From JABSSA01 sp039984715 (GTDB lineage Bacteria; Pseudomonadota; Alphaproteobacteria; Rhodobacterales; Rhodobacteraceae), in contig JBDWUA010000015.1 of assembly GCA_039984715.1 (NCBI GenBank), positions 1 through 64,000 of the forward strand: a DNA stretch of 64,000 nucleotides, written 5' to 3'. The translations under genes were made by a program, and so were the position numbers. Under the pieces are notes generated by a model. That model searched no databases and was not told the origin of the DNA. It saw only the letters and a list, made by a program, of their open reading frames with translations. Positions 34,562 to 42,484 of this stretch are shown here, piece after piece (the stretch's first letter is position 1; every line of letters starts with the position of its first letter).

Positions 34562-35375
34562 TCGCAACCGCGATCCCGCCAATGACAAAGGCCGTGGACA
34601 ACACCAGTTGCAGCGTCAGGTTTTCACCCAACAACAAGACCCCGCCCAGAATGGCAATCAATGGTGCGGAAAGTTGAATGACGGCTGCTCTGGGTCCACC
34701 CAAAGTGGGCATCAACGTGTACCACAACGCATACCCCATTCCTGACGTCACAGCACCAGACAACACAGCCAAAGCAATGCCAAACGGCTGCGCCCAAAGG
34801 TCAGACCCCAATAGAAGGGCCAGCATTGGGATCAACGCGATTAAGAAATTCGACGCCGTTTCAGCCAGCGGATCTTTCGCGGACCGTCCAAGCATCGTGT
34901 AGATGGCCCACCCAATACCTGCCCCAAGCATGCAAATGGCACCCCACACACCAAAGGCCGCATCCTTGTCAGGCCAAAGCGCGACCAGCAGCCCAATAAA
35001 CGCGATTGCCGCCCCACCAAGAACGCGTGACCCAAGTTGGACGCCTTTGATCATCGACCAACCAAATGTTGCAACCTGCACGGTGCCAAACAAAATCAAT
35101 GCGCCCAGACCCGCGTCCAAAGTTTTGTAGGCCAGTGAAAACCCAATCATATAAAGCGCAAGGCTACCCGCGCCGGCAAGTCGCCCAGGGGCAAAAACGT
35201 TCAACGCCCCACCGCGCAATTTTAGGATCACAAACAGGGCAATCGCACCTGACAACACCCGGATCAAAGCAAAGCTAGATGGGTCAATGTCGCCGCTGTC
35301 CACGGCCAATCGGTTCAAAACCGAATTGGATGCAAACGCGATCATCGTGATTGTCGTCAATAAAACCAAACGCAT
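34527..35375 (-). CDS. EamA/DMT-superfamily transporter
   Basis: Membrane protein with about ten hydrophobic segments in two homologous EamA halves, the RhaT/YdcZ-type drug/metabolite exporter group. The second half ends with LLLGENLTLQLVLSTAFVIGGI. I place the start at ATG 35375 (282 residues), which opens directly with TM1; a GTG at 35423 is also in frame. No clear RBS for either. Substrate unknown. Confidence 0.85.
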   Translation of the reverse strand: MRLVLLTTITMIAFASNSVLNRLAVDSGDIDPSSFALIRVLSGAIALFVILKLRGGALNVFAPGRLAGAGSLALYMIGFSLAYKTLDAGLGALILFGTVQVATFGWSMIKGVQLGSRVLGGAAIAFIGLLVALWPDKDAAFGVWGAICMLGAGIGWAIYTMLGRSAKDPLAETASNFLIALIPMLALLLGSDLWAQPFGIALAVLSGAVTSGMGYALWYTLMPTLGGPRAAVIQLSAPLIAILGGVLLLGENLTLQLVLSTAFVIGGIAVAITSQSSQAGRK

Positions 35376-35438
35376 ACGCAACTGTTTAGTGAAGCCCAAC
35401 AGGAAGGCCAAGCCGTGATACACCCAAGCACGAAGAGT

Positions 35439-36077
35439 TCAACCGCGTGACAGATGCCACACGTTTTCCATCGCCCCGACACGGCCCTTTATGGGATCTG
35501 CAACCTCTGCCGAATGAAGCGGATGGATATCATAGTGATCCGCATAGTGCCTGTTCACTTCGTCTGCTGTTATGGAAAACGGTGGACCGTCCATTTCCGC
35601 AGGATCATATTCAAGCGTTACCAGCAATTGCGACGCGTTACCCGTCAGACGGCGCAAATGCGAACAGTAGTTAACGCGCATGTCGTCAGGCAATGCCACC
35701 AAAGCTGCGCGATCCCAAATCAAATCGACTGCTCTCAACACATTTGACGTCAGTTCGAAAAAATCACCGACGTACACGACAACACCTTCGCTTTTGTAAG
35801 CAGTAAGCGCGCCAATTTCGGCTATCTCTGGAACGACACCCATTTCTTCGAACAATTGATCAACGGCCAATTGGCTCAACTCAATCCCCGACACTTGATA
35901 CCCTTTGGCCAACAACCAAGGAATATCGCGCGTTTTCCCACAAAGTGGCACAAAGACATGCGATCCAACCGGCACGGTCAAAGCTGGGAAATGCCTTGCC
36001 AATTGCGGATTCACATCCTCATTGTGAAAACCCGTTTGCCCCGCACCCCACCGCTCAAGCCAAAAATTCGCATCCAT
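35439..36077 (-). CDS. tpm: Thiopurine S-methyltransferase (TPMT family)
   Basis: SAM-dependent methyltransferase of 212 residues. WLERWGAGQTGFH near 6-18, PLCGKTRDIPWL near 47-58 and GIELSQLAVDQLF near 67-79 are TPMT markers. Bacterial TPMTs methylate selenium, tellurium or sulfur compounds. ATG 36077 gives the family start (MDANFWLERW). Preceded by copy 2 of the hairpin repeat. Confidence 0.92.
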   Translation of the reverse strand: MDANFWLERWGAGQTGFHNEDVNPQLARHFPALTVPVGSHVFVPLCGKTRDIPWLLAKGYQVSGIELSQLAVDQLFEEMGVVPEIAEIGALTAYKSEGVVVYVGDFFELTSNVLRAVDLIWDRAALVALPDDMRVNYCSHLRRLTGNASQLLVTLEYDPAEMDGPPFSITADEVNRHYADHYDIHPLHSAEVADPIKGRVGAMENVWHLSRG

Positions 36078-36161
36078 CAATATGCTCCATGTGTTCGCCG
36101 CACCTTTGCTCCAAGCATACCGGACCGTCGAAGAAATAGCATTAGATCGTCTACTTCCTTT

Positions 36162-36214
36162 GGGTTGGTGGGTGGGCGCATTTGACCAAAGGTCAAACAG
36201 AGCACCCAACACCC
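36162..36214 (+). repeat. Dispersed hairpin element, copy 2 (groEL/tpm gap)
   Basis: Same order as copy 1: GGGTT, bulge GGT, GGGTG(G), GCGCA, stem TTTGACC-aaa-GGTCAAA, CAGAG, CACCC, AA and CACCC. The apical stem differs from copies 1 and 3 but pairs perfectly. Both flanking genes are on the minus strand, so this copy is antisense to their transcript. Confidence 0.75.
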
Positions 36215-36223
36215 CTAAACAAC

Positions 36224-36252
36224 AAAAGGGGCCGCTTAACGCCGCCCCTTTT
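36224..36252 (-). terminator. Terminator of groESL
   Basis: AAAAGGGGC-c-GC / GC-c-GCCCCTTTT stem (one mismatch) with a 5-base loop; on the minus strand it is followed by TTTTG. It lies about 86 bases after the groEL stop. Confidence 0.7.
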
Positions 36253-36337
36253 GCATTCTTTTTCGGTCATGGCACGCGCCTCAACTAAGAAGCGCACGCC
36301 CAATGCACCAGTGTTCTCGCAAAGCGAAAACGCCTGA

Positions 36338-37981
36338 TTACATCATGCCGCCCATGCCGCCCATGTCTGGCATTCCGCCAGCAGGTGCGCCGCCATCTTT
36401 CGATGGTTTGTCAGCAACCATGGCTTCTGTTGTGATCAACAGACCAGCAACCGATGCCGCGTCCTGCAATGCAGTGCGCACAACTTTAGCCGGGTCAATA
36501 ACACCGAACTGGAACATGTCGCCATATTCTTCAGTTTGCGCGTTAAAGCCAAAGCTCTTGTCGTCGCTTTCGCGAATTTTTCCGGCGACGACGGAACCGT
36601 CAACACCCGAGTTTTCAGCGATCTGGCGCAGCGGTGCTTCGATAGCCTTGCGAACAATCGAAATACCAACGTCTTGGTCAGAGTTCACACCCTTAACCGC
36701 ATCCAGTGTTTTGCCGGCCTGAACCAAAGCAACGCCACCACCAACAACAACGCCCTCTTGAACGGCCGCACGTGTCGCATTCAAAGCATCATCAACGCGG
36801 TCTTTGCGTTCTTTAACTTCAACTTCGGACATGCCGCCGACGCGAATAACCGCAACACCACCTGCCAATTTGGCAACGCGCTCTTGCAACTTCTCACGGT
36901 CATAGTCGGATGTGGTTTCTTCGATCTGACCACGGATCTGAGCAACACGTGCTTCGATTTCCGCCTTTGCGCCAGCACCGTCAACAACAGTTGTCTCGTC
37001 TTTCGTGATGGCAACTTTCTTGGCAGTGCCAAGCATTTCCATTGTCACGGATTCAAGCTTCATGCCCAAATCTTCCGAGATAACCTGACCACCGGTCAAA
37101 ATTGCGATGTCTTGCAACATGGCTTTACGACGATCGCCGAAACCAGGTGCTTTAACAGCTGCAATTTTCAAACCGCCGCGCAGTTTGTTCACAACCAAAG
37201 TCGCCAACGCTTCGCCTTCAACATCTTCAGCGATGATCAGCAAAGGCTTTTGCGATTGGATGACTGATTCCAACAAAGGAACCATTGGCTGCAACGACGA
37301 GAGTTTTTTCTCGTGCAGCAAGATCATGCAATCTTCCAGCTCGGTTGTCATTTTGTCTGGGTTTGTCACGAAATAAGGTGACAGGTAACCACGGTCAAAC
37401 TGCATACCTTCAACAACGTCGGTTTCGGTTTCGAGGCCTTTGTTTTCCTCAACCGTGATAACGCCTTCGTTGCCGACTTTTTGCATTGCGTCTGCGATCT
37501 GGCGACCAATTTCTTCTTCGCCGTTTGCAGAAATCGTGCCAACCTGAGCAACTTCGTCGCTGTCTTTGACTTCACGTGCAGAAGCAACAATTGCTTCAAC
37601 AACGCTAGTTGTCGCAAGATCAACACCGCGCTTTAGGTCCATCGGGTTCATGCCCGCAGCAACAGCTTTCATGCCTTCAGTCACAATCGCTTGTGCCAAA
37701 ACAGTCGCTGTTGTTGTGCCGTCACCGGCTTCGTCATTGGTGCGGCTGGCGACTTCTTTCACCATCTGCGCGCCCATGTTTTCGAACTTGTCTTCCAGTT
37801 CGATTTCTTTGGCGACCGATACACCATCCTTTGTGATGCGTGGCGCACCAAAGGATTTGTCCAGAACCACGTTACGACCTTTTGGGCCCAACGTGACTTT
37901 GACGGCGTTCGCCAGTGTGTTCACACCAGCAAGCATCCGGTTGCGGGCATCGGTGTCGAATTTGACGTCCTTTGCAGACAT
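36338..37981 (-). CDS. groEL: Chaperonin GroEL
   Basis: 60-kDa chaperonin, 547 residues, folds proteins in a double ring with GroES. Starts MSAKDVKFDTDARNRML, has the DGTTTATVLAQ nucleotide motif near 87-97 and the Gly-Met-rich tail GGMPDMGGMGGMM. Expressed with groES from a CIRCE-controlled promoter; terminator at 36224. Confidence 0.98.
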   Translation of the reverse strand: MSAKDVKFDTDARNRMLAGVNTLANAVKVTLGPKGRNVVLDKSFGAPRITKDGVSVAKEIELEDKFENMGAQMVKEVASRTNDEAGDGTTTATVLAQAIVTEGMKAVAAGMNPMDLKRGVDLATTSVVEAIVASAREVKDSDEVAQVGTISANGEEEIGRQIADAMQKVGNEGVITVEENKGLETETDVVEGMQFDRGYLSPYFVTNPDKMTTELEDCMILLHEKKLSSLQPMVPLLESVIQSQKPLLIIAEDVEGEALATLVVNKLRGGLKIAAVKAPGFGDRRKAMLQDIAILTGGQVISEDLGMKLESVTMEMLGTAKKVAITKDETTVVDGAGAKAEIEARVAQIRGQIEETTSDYDREKLQERVAKLAGGVAVIRVGGMSEVEVKERKDRVDDALNATRAAVQEGVVVGGGVALVQAGKTLDAVKGVNSDQDVGISIVRKAIEAPLRQIAENSGVDGSVVAGKIRESDDKSFGFNAQTEEYGDMFQFGVIDPAKVVRTALQDAASVAGLLITTEAMVADKPSKDGGAPAGGMPDMGGMGGMM

Positions 37982-38060
37982 ATTTGTCTCTCCTTGACAA
38001 TTGAGGCAGGAATTTCGTGGGGCGGTTTCACATCCGCCAACCTTTCAAGCGTTAAATCGC

Positions 38061-38348
38061 TTACGAAATGATCCCGAGAATATCGCTTTCTTTCATCATC
38101 AACAGCTCTTCACCGTCAACGGTGACTTCGGTGCCTGACCATTTGCCGAACAGGATTTTGTCACCTGCTTTTACGGCCATCTCGATCAGTTCACCGCTGT
38201 CTTTACGAGCGCCAGCGCCCGCAGAAACGATTTCACCTTCGGAAGGTTTTTCTTTTGCACTGTCGGGAATAATCAATCCACCAGCAGTTGTATCTTCGCT
38301 ATCAACGCGGCGCACAAGCACCCGATCATGAAGCGGTGTCAATGCCAT
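38061..38348 (-). CDS. groES: Co-chaperonin GroES
   Basis: 10-kDa lid of GroEL, 95 residues. LHDRVLVRRVDSEDTTAGGLIIPDSAKEKP contains the mobile loop (about 17-32). ATG 38348 follows AAGGAG and gives the family start MALTPLHD; a longer reading to 38414 crosses the CIRCE element. Confidence 0.97.
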   Translation of the reverse strand: MALTPLHDRVLVRRVDSEDTTAGGLIIPDSAKEKPSEGEIVSAGAGARKDSGELIEMAVKAGDKILFGKWSGTEVTVDGEELLMMKESDILGIIS

Positions 38349-38403
38349 CTTAGTAGCTCCTTGAGACCAGTAATTTTTGTCATGCGGCACCAATAGCACC
38401 GCG

Positions 38404-38430
38404 TTAGCACTCACTCTGGTCGAGTGCTAA
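38404..38430. promoter_or_regulatory. CIRCE element (HrcA operator) of groESL
   Basis: TTAGCACTC, a 9-base spacer and GAGTGCTAA: a perfect match to the CIRCE consensus. It lies 56 bases before groES. HrcA represses the operon here at normal temperature; hrcA itself is not in the window. Confidence 0.97.
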
Positions 38431-38437
38431 CGAAGTT

Positions 38438-38466
38438 GAAATAGGCAATGGCACCAGTTGAGTCAA
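38438..38466 (-). promoter_or_regulatory. Housekeeping promoter of groESL
   Basis: TTGACT and TATTTC on the minus strand are spaced by 17 bases. The start point would fall at the edge of the CIRCE element, the usual arrangement for HrcA repression. Confidence 0.65.
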
Positions 38467-38590
38467 CCACTGGGAAATGACAAATCGCCTCCGCTAGCTA
38501 ACTCCGGCAAAGAAGCGCTGCTCAGATGCGCTTTATCTACGACTTGCCAGCCTTCAAGACACGCTATTCGACATAAACGTTATGGGTGGA

Positions 38591-39268
38591 TTATTGATCA
38601 GAAAAGGCGTCGCCAGCTTCAATCACCGCAGACGCACCTTTGGGGGACAGGCCGTAAACCCCCGTTTCAACCTTGTCGAACCAACCATAGTGATTGTCGC
38701 GCATCATGCGTGTCGCGTGTTGAACGCTTGTACTGGAAACGACATCCGCGCCCTTTGTGGCCCCTGCTTCATAGAGAAACATTGCGACTTTCAATGCATC
38801 CTGCCGATATGCAGTGATCAAGCCCCTGCGGGTTTGCCCACCCTTGTTGGGATCACCTTGGCGTTTTGCGAATTCCCGCAACAATGCGCCTTCTCTCACC
38901 TTGGATCGGCGCGGCGTATAGGGGCCAGGGTCACAATGCACTTCGACCAAACCATCACTTGTTCTGATCGATATCAGCCCCAAGCCAAGCCTTCTGCATA
39001 ACGTCGTCATTTGTTTGCACGACGTTTGAAACCGCCGCCCGCGCCCTCTTGGAACGGCCATGTAAACGTCATCCGACACCTTCAGGCGCGCCACGCATTG
39101 ATGCACCAGCGTCAGTGAAAACCCCAACTTTAGTTCAACAATAACCGGTGTTTCGCCGCCCCGAACAGCAACAACATCCGCCGCGCCCACTTCGGATTTA
39201 ACCACATATCCTTGGTCTTCGAGAAACGCCTTAATCGGCGGATAAAGATCGGTTTCGCGTTCGGCCAC
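38591..39268 (-). CDS. DUF2161 family PD-(D/E)XK-type protein
   Basis: About 225 residues from GTG 39268, which lies 5 bases after AGGAG; an in-frame ATG 13 codons upstream has no RBS. N-terminal ETDLYPPIKAFLEDQGY and the nuclease-like core with GAADVV and VIVELKLG (D and ExK residues) place it in DUF2161, a proposed PD-(D/E)XK phosphodiesterase family. The C-terminal half carries a winged-helix-like region. Function unknown. Confidence 0.8.
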   Translation of the reverse strand: MAERETDLYPPIKAFLEDQGYVVKSEVGAADVVAVRGGETPVIVELKLGFSLTLVHQCVARLKVSDDVYMAVPRGRGRRFQTSCKQMTTLCRRLGLGLISIRTSDGLVEVHCDPGPYTPRRSKVREGALLREFAKRQGDPNKGGQTRRGLITAYRQDALKVAMFLYEAGATKGADVVSSTSVQHATRMMRDNHYGWFDKVETGVYGLSPKGASAVIEAGDAFSDQ

Positions 39269-39324
39269 ACATTCTCCTGAATGGGTCGCGCACGATACAC
39301 CGCGCACGACCCAAGTACTTTTTC

Positions 39325-39498
39325 TTAACGCCCCCCAGTACGTCCTGGGAACAACGGTGGTCGCCCACCTTTGCGCCCAGTCGGACGTAAAGACGGGCGC
39401 CTTTGTTGGCGCAGGTTGGTTTTAGACCCTAACGGTTTTCGGGTCGAGGGTGGACGAATTTGATTTGGTTTCGAAGGGAATTCGATTTTCTTAGGCAT
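39325..39498 (-). CDS. Small very basic protein (57 residues)
   Basis: Begins MPKKIEFPSKPNQIR and is rich in Arg, Lys, Pro and Gly, ending PLFPGRTGGR. GAGGCGC lies 3 bases before the ATG, a fair RBS. The composition suggests RNA or DNA binding and disorder. It lies 56 bases upstream of the DUF2161 gene on the same strand. It could also be a chance ORF; no family recognised. Confidence 0.4.
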   Translation of the reverse strand: MPKKIEFPSKPNQIRPPSTRKPLGSKTNLRQQRRPSLRPTGRKGGRPPLFPGRTGGR

Positions 39499-39852
39499 TT
39501 TGCGCCTCATGCATCTGATAATTCTATTGGGCGCCGCGCATTTTCACAGCACCACACATATCCCGCGCATGACCAGCACGGGTGGGTCAGATAGAATTGT
39601 CCATTCTCAGTGCACTCCTCTGAAGGGGTGACGCGCTTGTTCGCGCAAATAGAAACGAGCGGATTAAATCAGGTTGTCCACGTGCAGGGCACTCCTCTTC
39701 AGAAGGGCCAGACTACTGCCCATTGTCTCACTCGTCAATTTGCCAATACGCAAGGCGCGGTAAACAGCCGCGCCTTGCCCCCGTGACTCCGCTTCAAACG
39801 CTGTTATAAGGGCCGCCGAAAAATGCCCCCTCCTCCTCAAGGACTCCTGACA
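39499..39852. ncRNA. Hairpin-rich non-coding region with a diverged duplication
   Basis: Two related copies lie at 39597-39630 and 39674-39709: on the plus strand each begins TTGTCCA and later has GCACTCCTCT plus a paired purine arm. On the minus strand each becomes a hairpin whose 3' arm holds AGGAGTG and is followed by CTG, three bases and (A/G)TGGACAA. Between them GCGC-ttgttc-GCGC... can pair, and a perfect 10-bp hairpin CAAGGCGCGG/CCGCGCCTTG lies at 39751-39777. TTGACG with TAGTCT 17 bases away on the minus strand (about 39737-39709) could be a promoter. Small RNA or leader; no known class. Confidence 0.4.
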
Positions 39853-40773
39853 ATGACCACGCTTGTTTTTGGCCACAAATCTCCTGACACCGATTCAACC
39901 GGATCCCCAATTATTTGGGCTTGGTATCTGAACGAAATCAAAGGCGGCACTGCCGAAGCCGTCCTGTTGGGCGAGCCCAACACAGAAGCCGCGTTTGTTC
40001 TGAAAAAATGGGACCTGCCAAAACCGCGTATCATTGAAAGCGTGGATGCGGATCAGCCTGTCGTTATCGTCGACACCAACAACCCTGCTGAATTGCCTGC
40101 GGATATCAACAACGCGGATATCCAAGCCATCATCGATCACCATAAATTGGTTGGTGGGCTGGAAACCAAAGGTCCAATCGACATTCGCATCGAACCTTTG
40201 GCCTGTACCGCGACAATCATGTGGAAAATGATCGGTTCGGACATGGCGAAAGCGCCCACATCGATCAAAGGCGCGATGCTGTCTTGCATTCTGTCCGACA
40301 CGCTTGAATTCCGTTCGCCTACGACAACGCAAGAAGACAAAGACGTCTCACTTGCCTTGGCAAAAGACCTAGGGGTCGACATCGCCGCCTATGCAAGCGA
40401 GATGTTTGAAGCCAAATCAGATGTGTCAGAATTTTCAGATGCTGAACTTTTGCGGATGGATTCCAAAGAATACGCCGTTGGCGGCAAACAATTCCGTGTT
40501 TCAGTTCTGGAAACCACTGCGCCAAATATCGTTTTGGATCGCAAAGACAGCTTGATGTCGTCGATGACCGATGTGGCATCAGAAGACGGTGCAGATCAGG
40601 TTTTGTTGTTCGTTGTTGATATCCTCAAGGAACAAGCGACCTTGTTAGTTCCAAATGACTTGGTCAAAGCCATCGCTGAAAAAAGCTTTGGCGCTTCGGT
40701 TGATGGCGACACAGTTGTTTTGCCCGGCGTTGTCAGCCGCAAAAAACAAATCATTCCGGTCTTGGCCGTTTAA
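39853..40773 (+). CDS. ppaC: Manganese-dependent inorganic pyrophosphatase (family II)
   Basis: Hydrolyses pyrophosphate, pulling biosynthetic reactions forward. 306 residues in two domains: DHH domain (1-190) with GHKSPDTDS near 6-14, D-T-N near 72-74 and DHHKLV near 96-101; DHHA2 domain (195-306) ending SRKKQIIPVL with the RKKQ substrate motif. ATG 39853 gives the family start. Family II enzymes are less common in this group than family I. Confidence 0.95.
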   Translation: MTTLVFGHKSPDTDSTGSPIIWAWYLNEIKGGTAEAVLLGEPNTEAAFVLKKWDLPKPRIIESVDADQPVVIVDTNNPAELPADINNADIQAIIDHHKLVGGLETKGPIDIRIEPLACTATIMWKMIGSDMAKAPTSIKGAMLSCILSDTLEFRSPTTTQEDKDVSLALAKDLGVDIAAYASEMFEAKSDVSEFSDAELLRMDSKEYAVGGKQFRVSVLETTAPNIVLDRKDSLMSSMTDVASEDGADQVLLFVVDILKEQATLLVPNDLVKAIAEKSFGASVDGDTVVLPGVVSRKKQIIPVLAV

Positions 40774-40782
40774 ATCTAATTC

Positions 40783-40820
40783 TGCGCTGCACCTTGTCGC
40801 TTTGACCAAGGTGCAGCGCA
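40783..40820. terminator. Perfect 14-bp inverted repeat after ppaC
   Basis: TGCGCTGCACCTTG and CAAGGTGCAGCGCA pair without a mismatch around a 10-base loop, 10 bases after the ppaC stop. There is no T-tract, so it is either a strong transcript end/stabiliser or another function. It shares the GCTGCACC/GGTGCAGC core with the stem at 16237-16293. Confidence 0.6.
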
Positions 40821-40928
40821 AACTGCGGCCGGGCTTCGGTTCCAACCAATCAAGCAGCCACTCTTTCAAGATGGGCCGCAATGTGTCAGAGGCTGTATAA
40901 ATCTCATGATACATATTGAAGGCCCAAG

Positions 40929-41804
40929 ATGACCCAAATCGTTGAACATCTCTCGGATATCTCAGATCGCTATGACGCCCTGTTGGTTGATCTTTGGGGC
41001 TGCGTTCACAATGGGGTAAAGGCGTTTCCCGATGCCGTGGCCGCGCTGCAAGCCTATCGAAAGCGCGGTGGAAAAGTTGTGCTTTTGACAAACGCACCGC
41101 GACCCCGTGCTGACGTTGCCAAGCAGATCCTTACGTTTGGTGTTCCAGATGATTGTTGGGACGTCATCGTGACATCTGGCGACAGCGCACGCGCGGCGAT
41201 GTTTCGGAGTGCCGTAGGTGAAAAAGTCTGGTTCATGGGTCAAGAAACCACGGATATGGGTTTTTTCGAACCGCTAAAGATCATTGACGATCCTGTGGAC
41301 ATCACGCGCGTTCCTTTGGAAAACGCCCAAGGGATCGTATGCACAGGCCCATTCAATCCACATGCTGACCTTGACGAGCTGCGCCCACAATTGTTGATGG
41401 CAAAGCAGATGAATTTGAAACTGTTATGCGCCAATCCTGATATCGTCGTTGACCGTGGCGAAGTTCGTGAATGGTGTGCCGGGGCCGTGGCAAAATTGTA
41501 TACGGAAATGGGTGGCGAAAGCTTGTATTTCGGCAAACCGCACCCGCCGATTTATGATCTTGCACGTCGCCGTTTGTTTGCATTGGGCCACGATATTCCT
41601 GATGCGTCCATCCTTGCGATTGGCGATGGCATTTTGACAGATATCAAAGGCGCTATGGGCGAGGATATTGATAGCCTGTTCATCACGGGCGGCCTTGCTG
41701 CTGCGGAAACTCAGACGGAATATCAGCCTGACGCCGATGCCCTTGCGACGTACCTGACCGAAGAAATGTCCGCACCAACCTTTGCGATCGGTTTTCTGCG
41801 CTAG
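40929..41804 (+). CDS. TIGR01459-family HAD hydrolase
   Basis: HAD-superfamily phosphatase of the NagD/CbbY-like IIA group, 291 residues. Motif I is DALLVDLWGCVHNG with the nucleophile Asp replaced in the usual way for this family (DLWGC), TNAPRP is motif II (near 56-61), KPHPPIYDLA and GDGILTDIKGA are motifs III and IV. Function of the family is unknown. Confidence 0.85.
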   Translation: MTQIVEHLSDISDRYDALLVDLWGCVHNGVKAFPDAVAALQAYRKRGGKVVLLTNAPRPRADVAKQILTFGVPDDCWDVIVTSGDSARAAMFRSAVGEKVWFMGQETTDMGFFEPLKIIDDPVDITRVPLENAQGIVCTGPFNPHADLDELRPQLLMAKQMNLKLLCANPDIVVDRGEVREWCAGAVAKLYTEMGGESLYFGKPHPPIYDLARRRLFALGHDIPDASILAIGDGILTDIKGAMGEDIDSLFITGGLAAAETQTEYQPDADALATYLTEEMSAPTFAIGFLR

Positions 41805-41825
41805 ATCCCATCTGAATACGTCCTG

Positions 41826-41854
41826 AAAGAACACCGCCTTGCCGGTGTTCTTTT
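41826..41854 (+). terminator. Rho-independent terminator after the HAD gene
   Basis: AAAGAACACCG and CGGTGTTCTTT form an 11-bp stem with a 6-base loop running into TTTT, 22 bases after the stop codon. Confidence 0.9.
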
Positions 41855-41968
41855 GCGTTTGGCCAATATTTTGAACAAAAGCACGATTTGGGCTTGATTT
41901 TCTGCACGTGCAAAGTAATAAAATTACCAACTATTATAAATTTCGTGCTAAAAATTACCGGAGCCGTT

Positions 41969-42412
41969 ATGTTGGACAACCTTCCTCGCGGGACCATCTG
42001 CATTGAAGATATCGAAATGGGCATGTCACGTTACCTGCAAAAGGTCGTGACGGATGACGATATCGAAATGTTTGCCGAAGTGTCTACGGATCGCAACCCT
42101 GTTCATCTGGATGATGCATATGCACAGGACACGATTTTCCAAGGTCGTATCGCGCATGGCATGCTGACAGCGGGTCTGATTTCCGCTGTGATCGGTGAAC
42201 AATTGCCCGGTCACGGCACGGTCTACATGAGCCAGTCGTTGAAGTTTCTGGCCCCGGTGCGCCCCGGTGATCTGGTCCATGCAGAAGTGACAGTCACAGA
42301 CATCGAAATTTCCAAACGCCGGGTCAAGTTGGATTGCGCGTGCAGGGTTGACGGCAAGAAGGTTTTGATCGGCGAAGCAACGGTGATGGCGCCGTCGCGC
42401 AAATTCGACTGA
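41969..42412 (+). CDS. MaoC-family enoyl-CoA hydratase (PhaJ-like)
   Basis: Hot-dog fold (R)-specific enoyl-CoA hydratase of 147 residues. The hydratase motif D-x5-H lies in STDRNPVHLDDAYA near 49-62, and GRIAHGMLTAGLIS near 71-84 completes it. Such enzymes make (R)-3-hydroxyacyl-CoA for beta-oxidation or polyhydroxyalkanoate. ATG 41969 follows GGAG. The region upstream (about 41905-41960) is very AT-rich with GTAAT-aaa-ATTAC and a TATTAT box. No pha gene nearby. Confidence 0.87.
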   Translation: MLDNLPRGTICIEDIEMGMSRYLQKVVTDDDIEMFAEVSTDRNPVHLDDAYAQDTIFQGRIAHGMLTAGLISAVIGEQLPGHGTVYMSQSLKFLAPVRPGDLVHAEVTVTDIEISKRRVKLDCACRVDGKKVLIGEATVMAPSRKFD

Positions 42413-42484
42413 TCCACGGCCCTTTTCGGAATTTAAATCTAGCGCTGAGGATGGGTTGCCTCGGTTTGCGTGCGCCTATAACTC

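Noticed and set aside
39541..39600. Motif GGGTGGGTCAG as a fourth copy of the dispersed hairpin family.
   Set aside because: It shares only GGGTGGG; the GCGCA/CAGAG loops and the paired stem are missing.
39664..39876. A 70-codon minus-strand ORF overlapping the start of ppaC.
   Set aside because: No RBS, runs into the ppaC start and its sequence covers hairpin arms; better explained by the non-coding structures.
41905..41960. AT-rich DNA before the MaoC gene as a recent insertion or phage attachment site.
   Set aside because: Too short; it looks like an AT-rich promoter with a small dyad.
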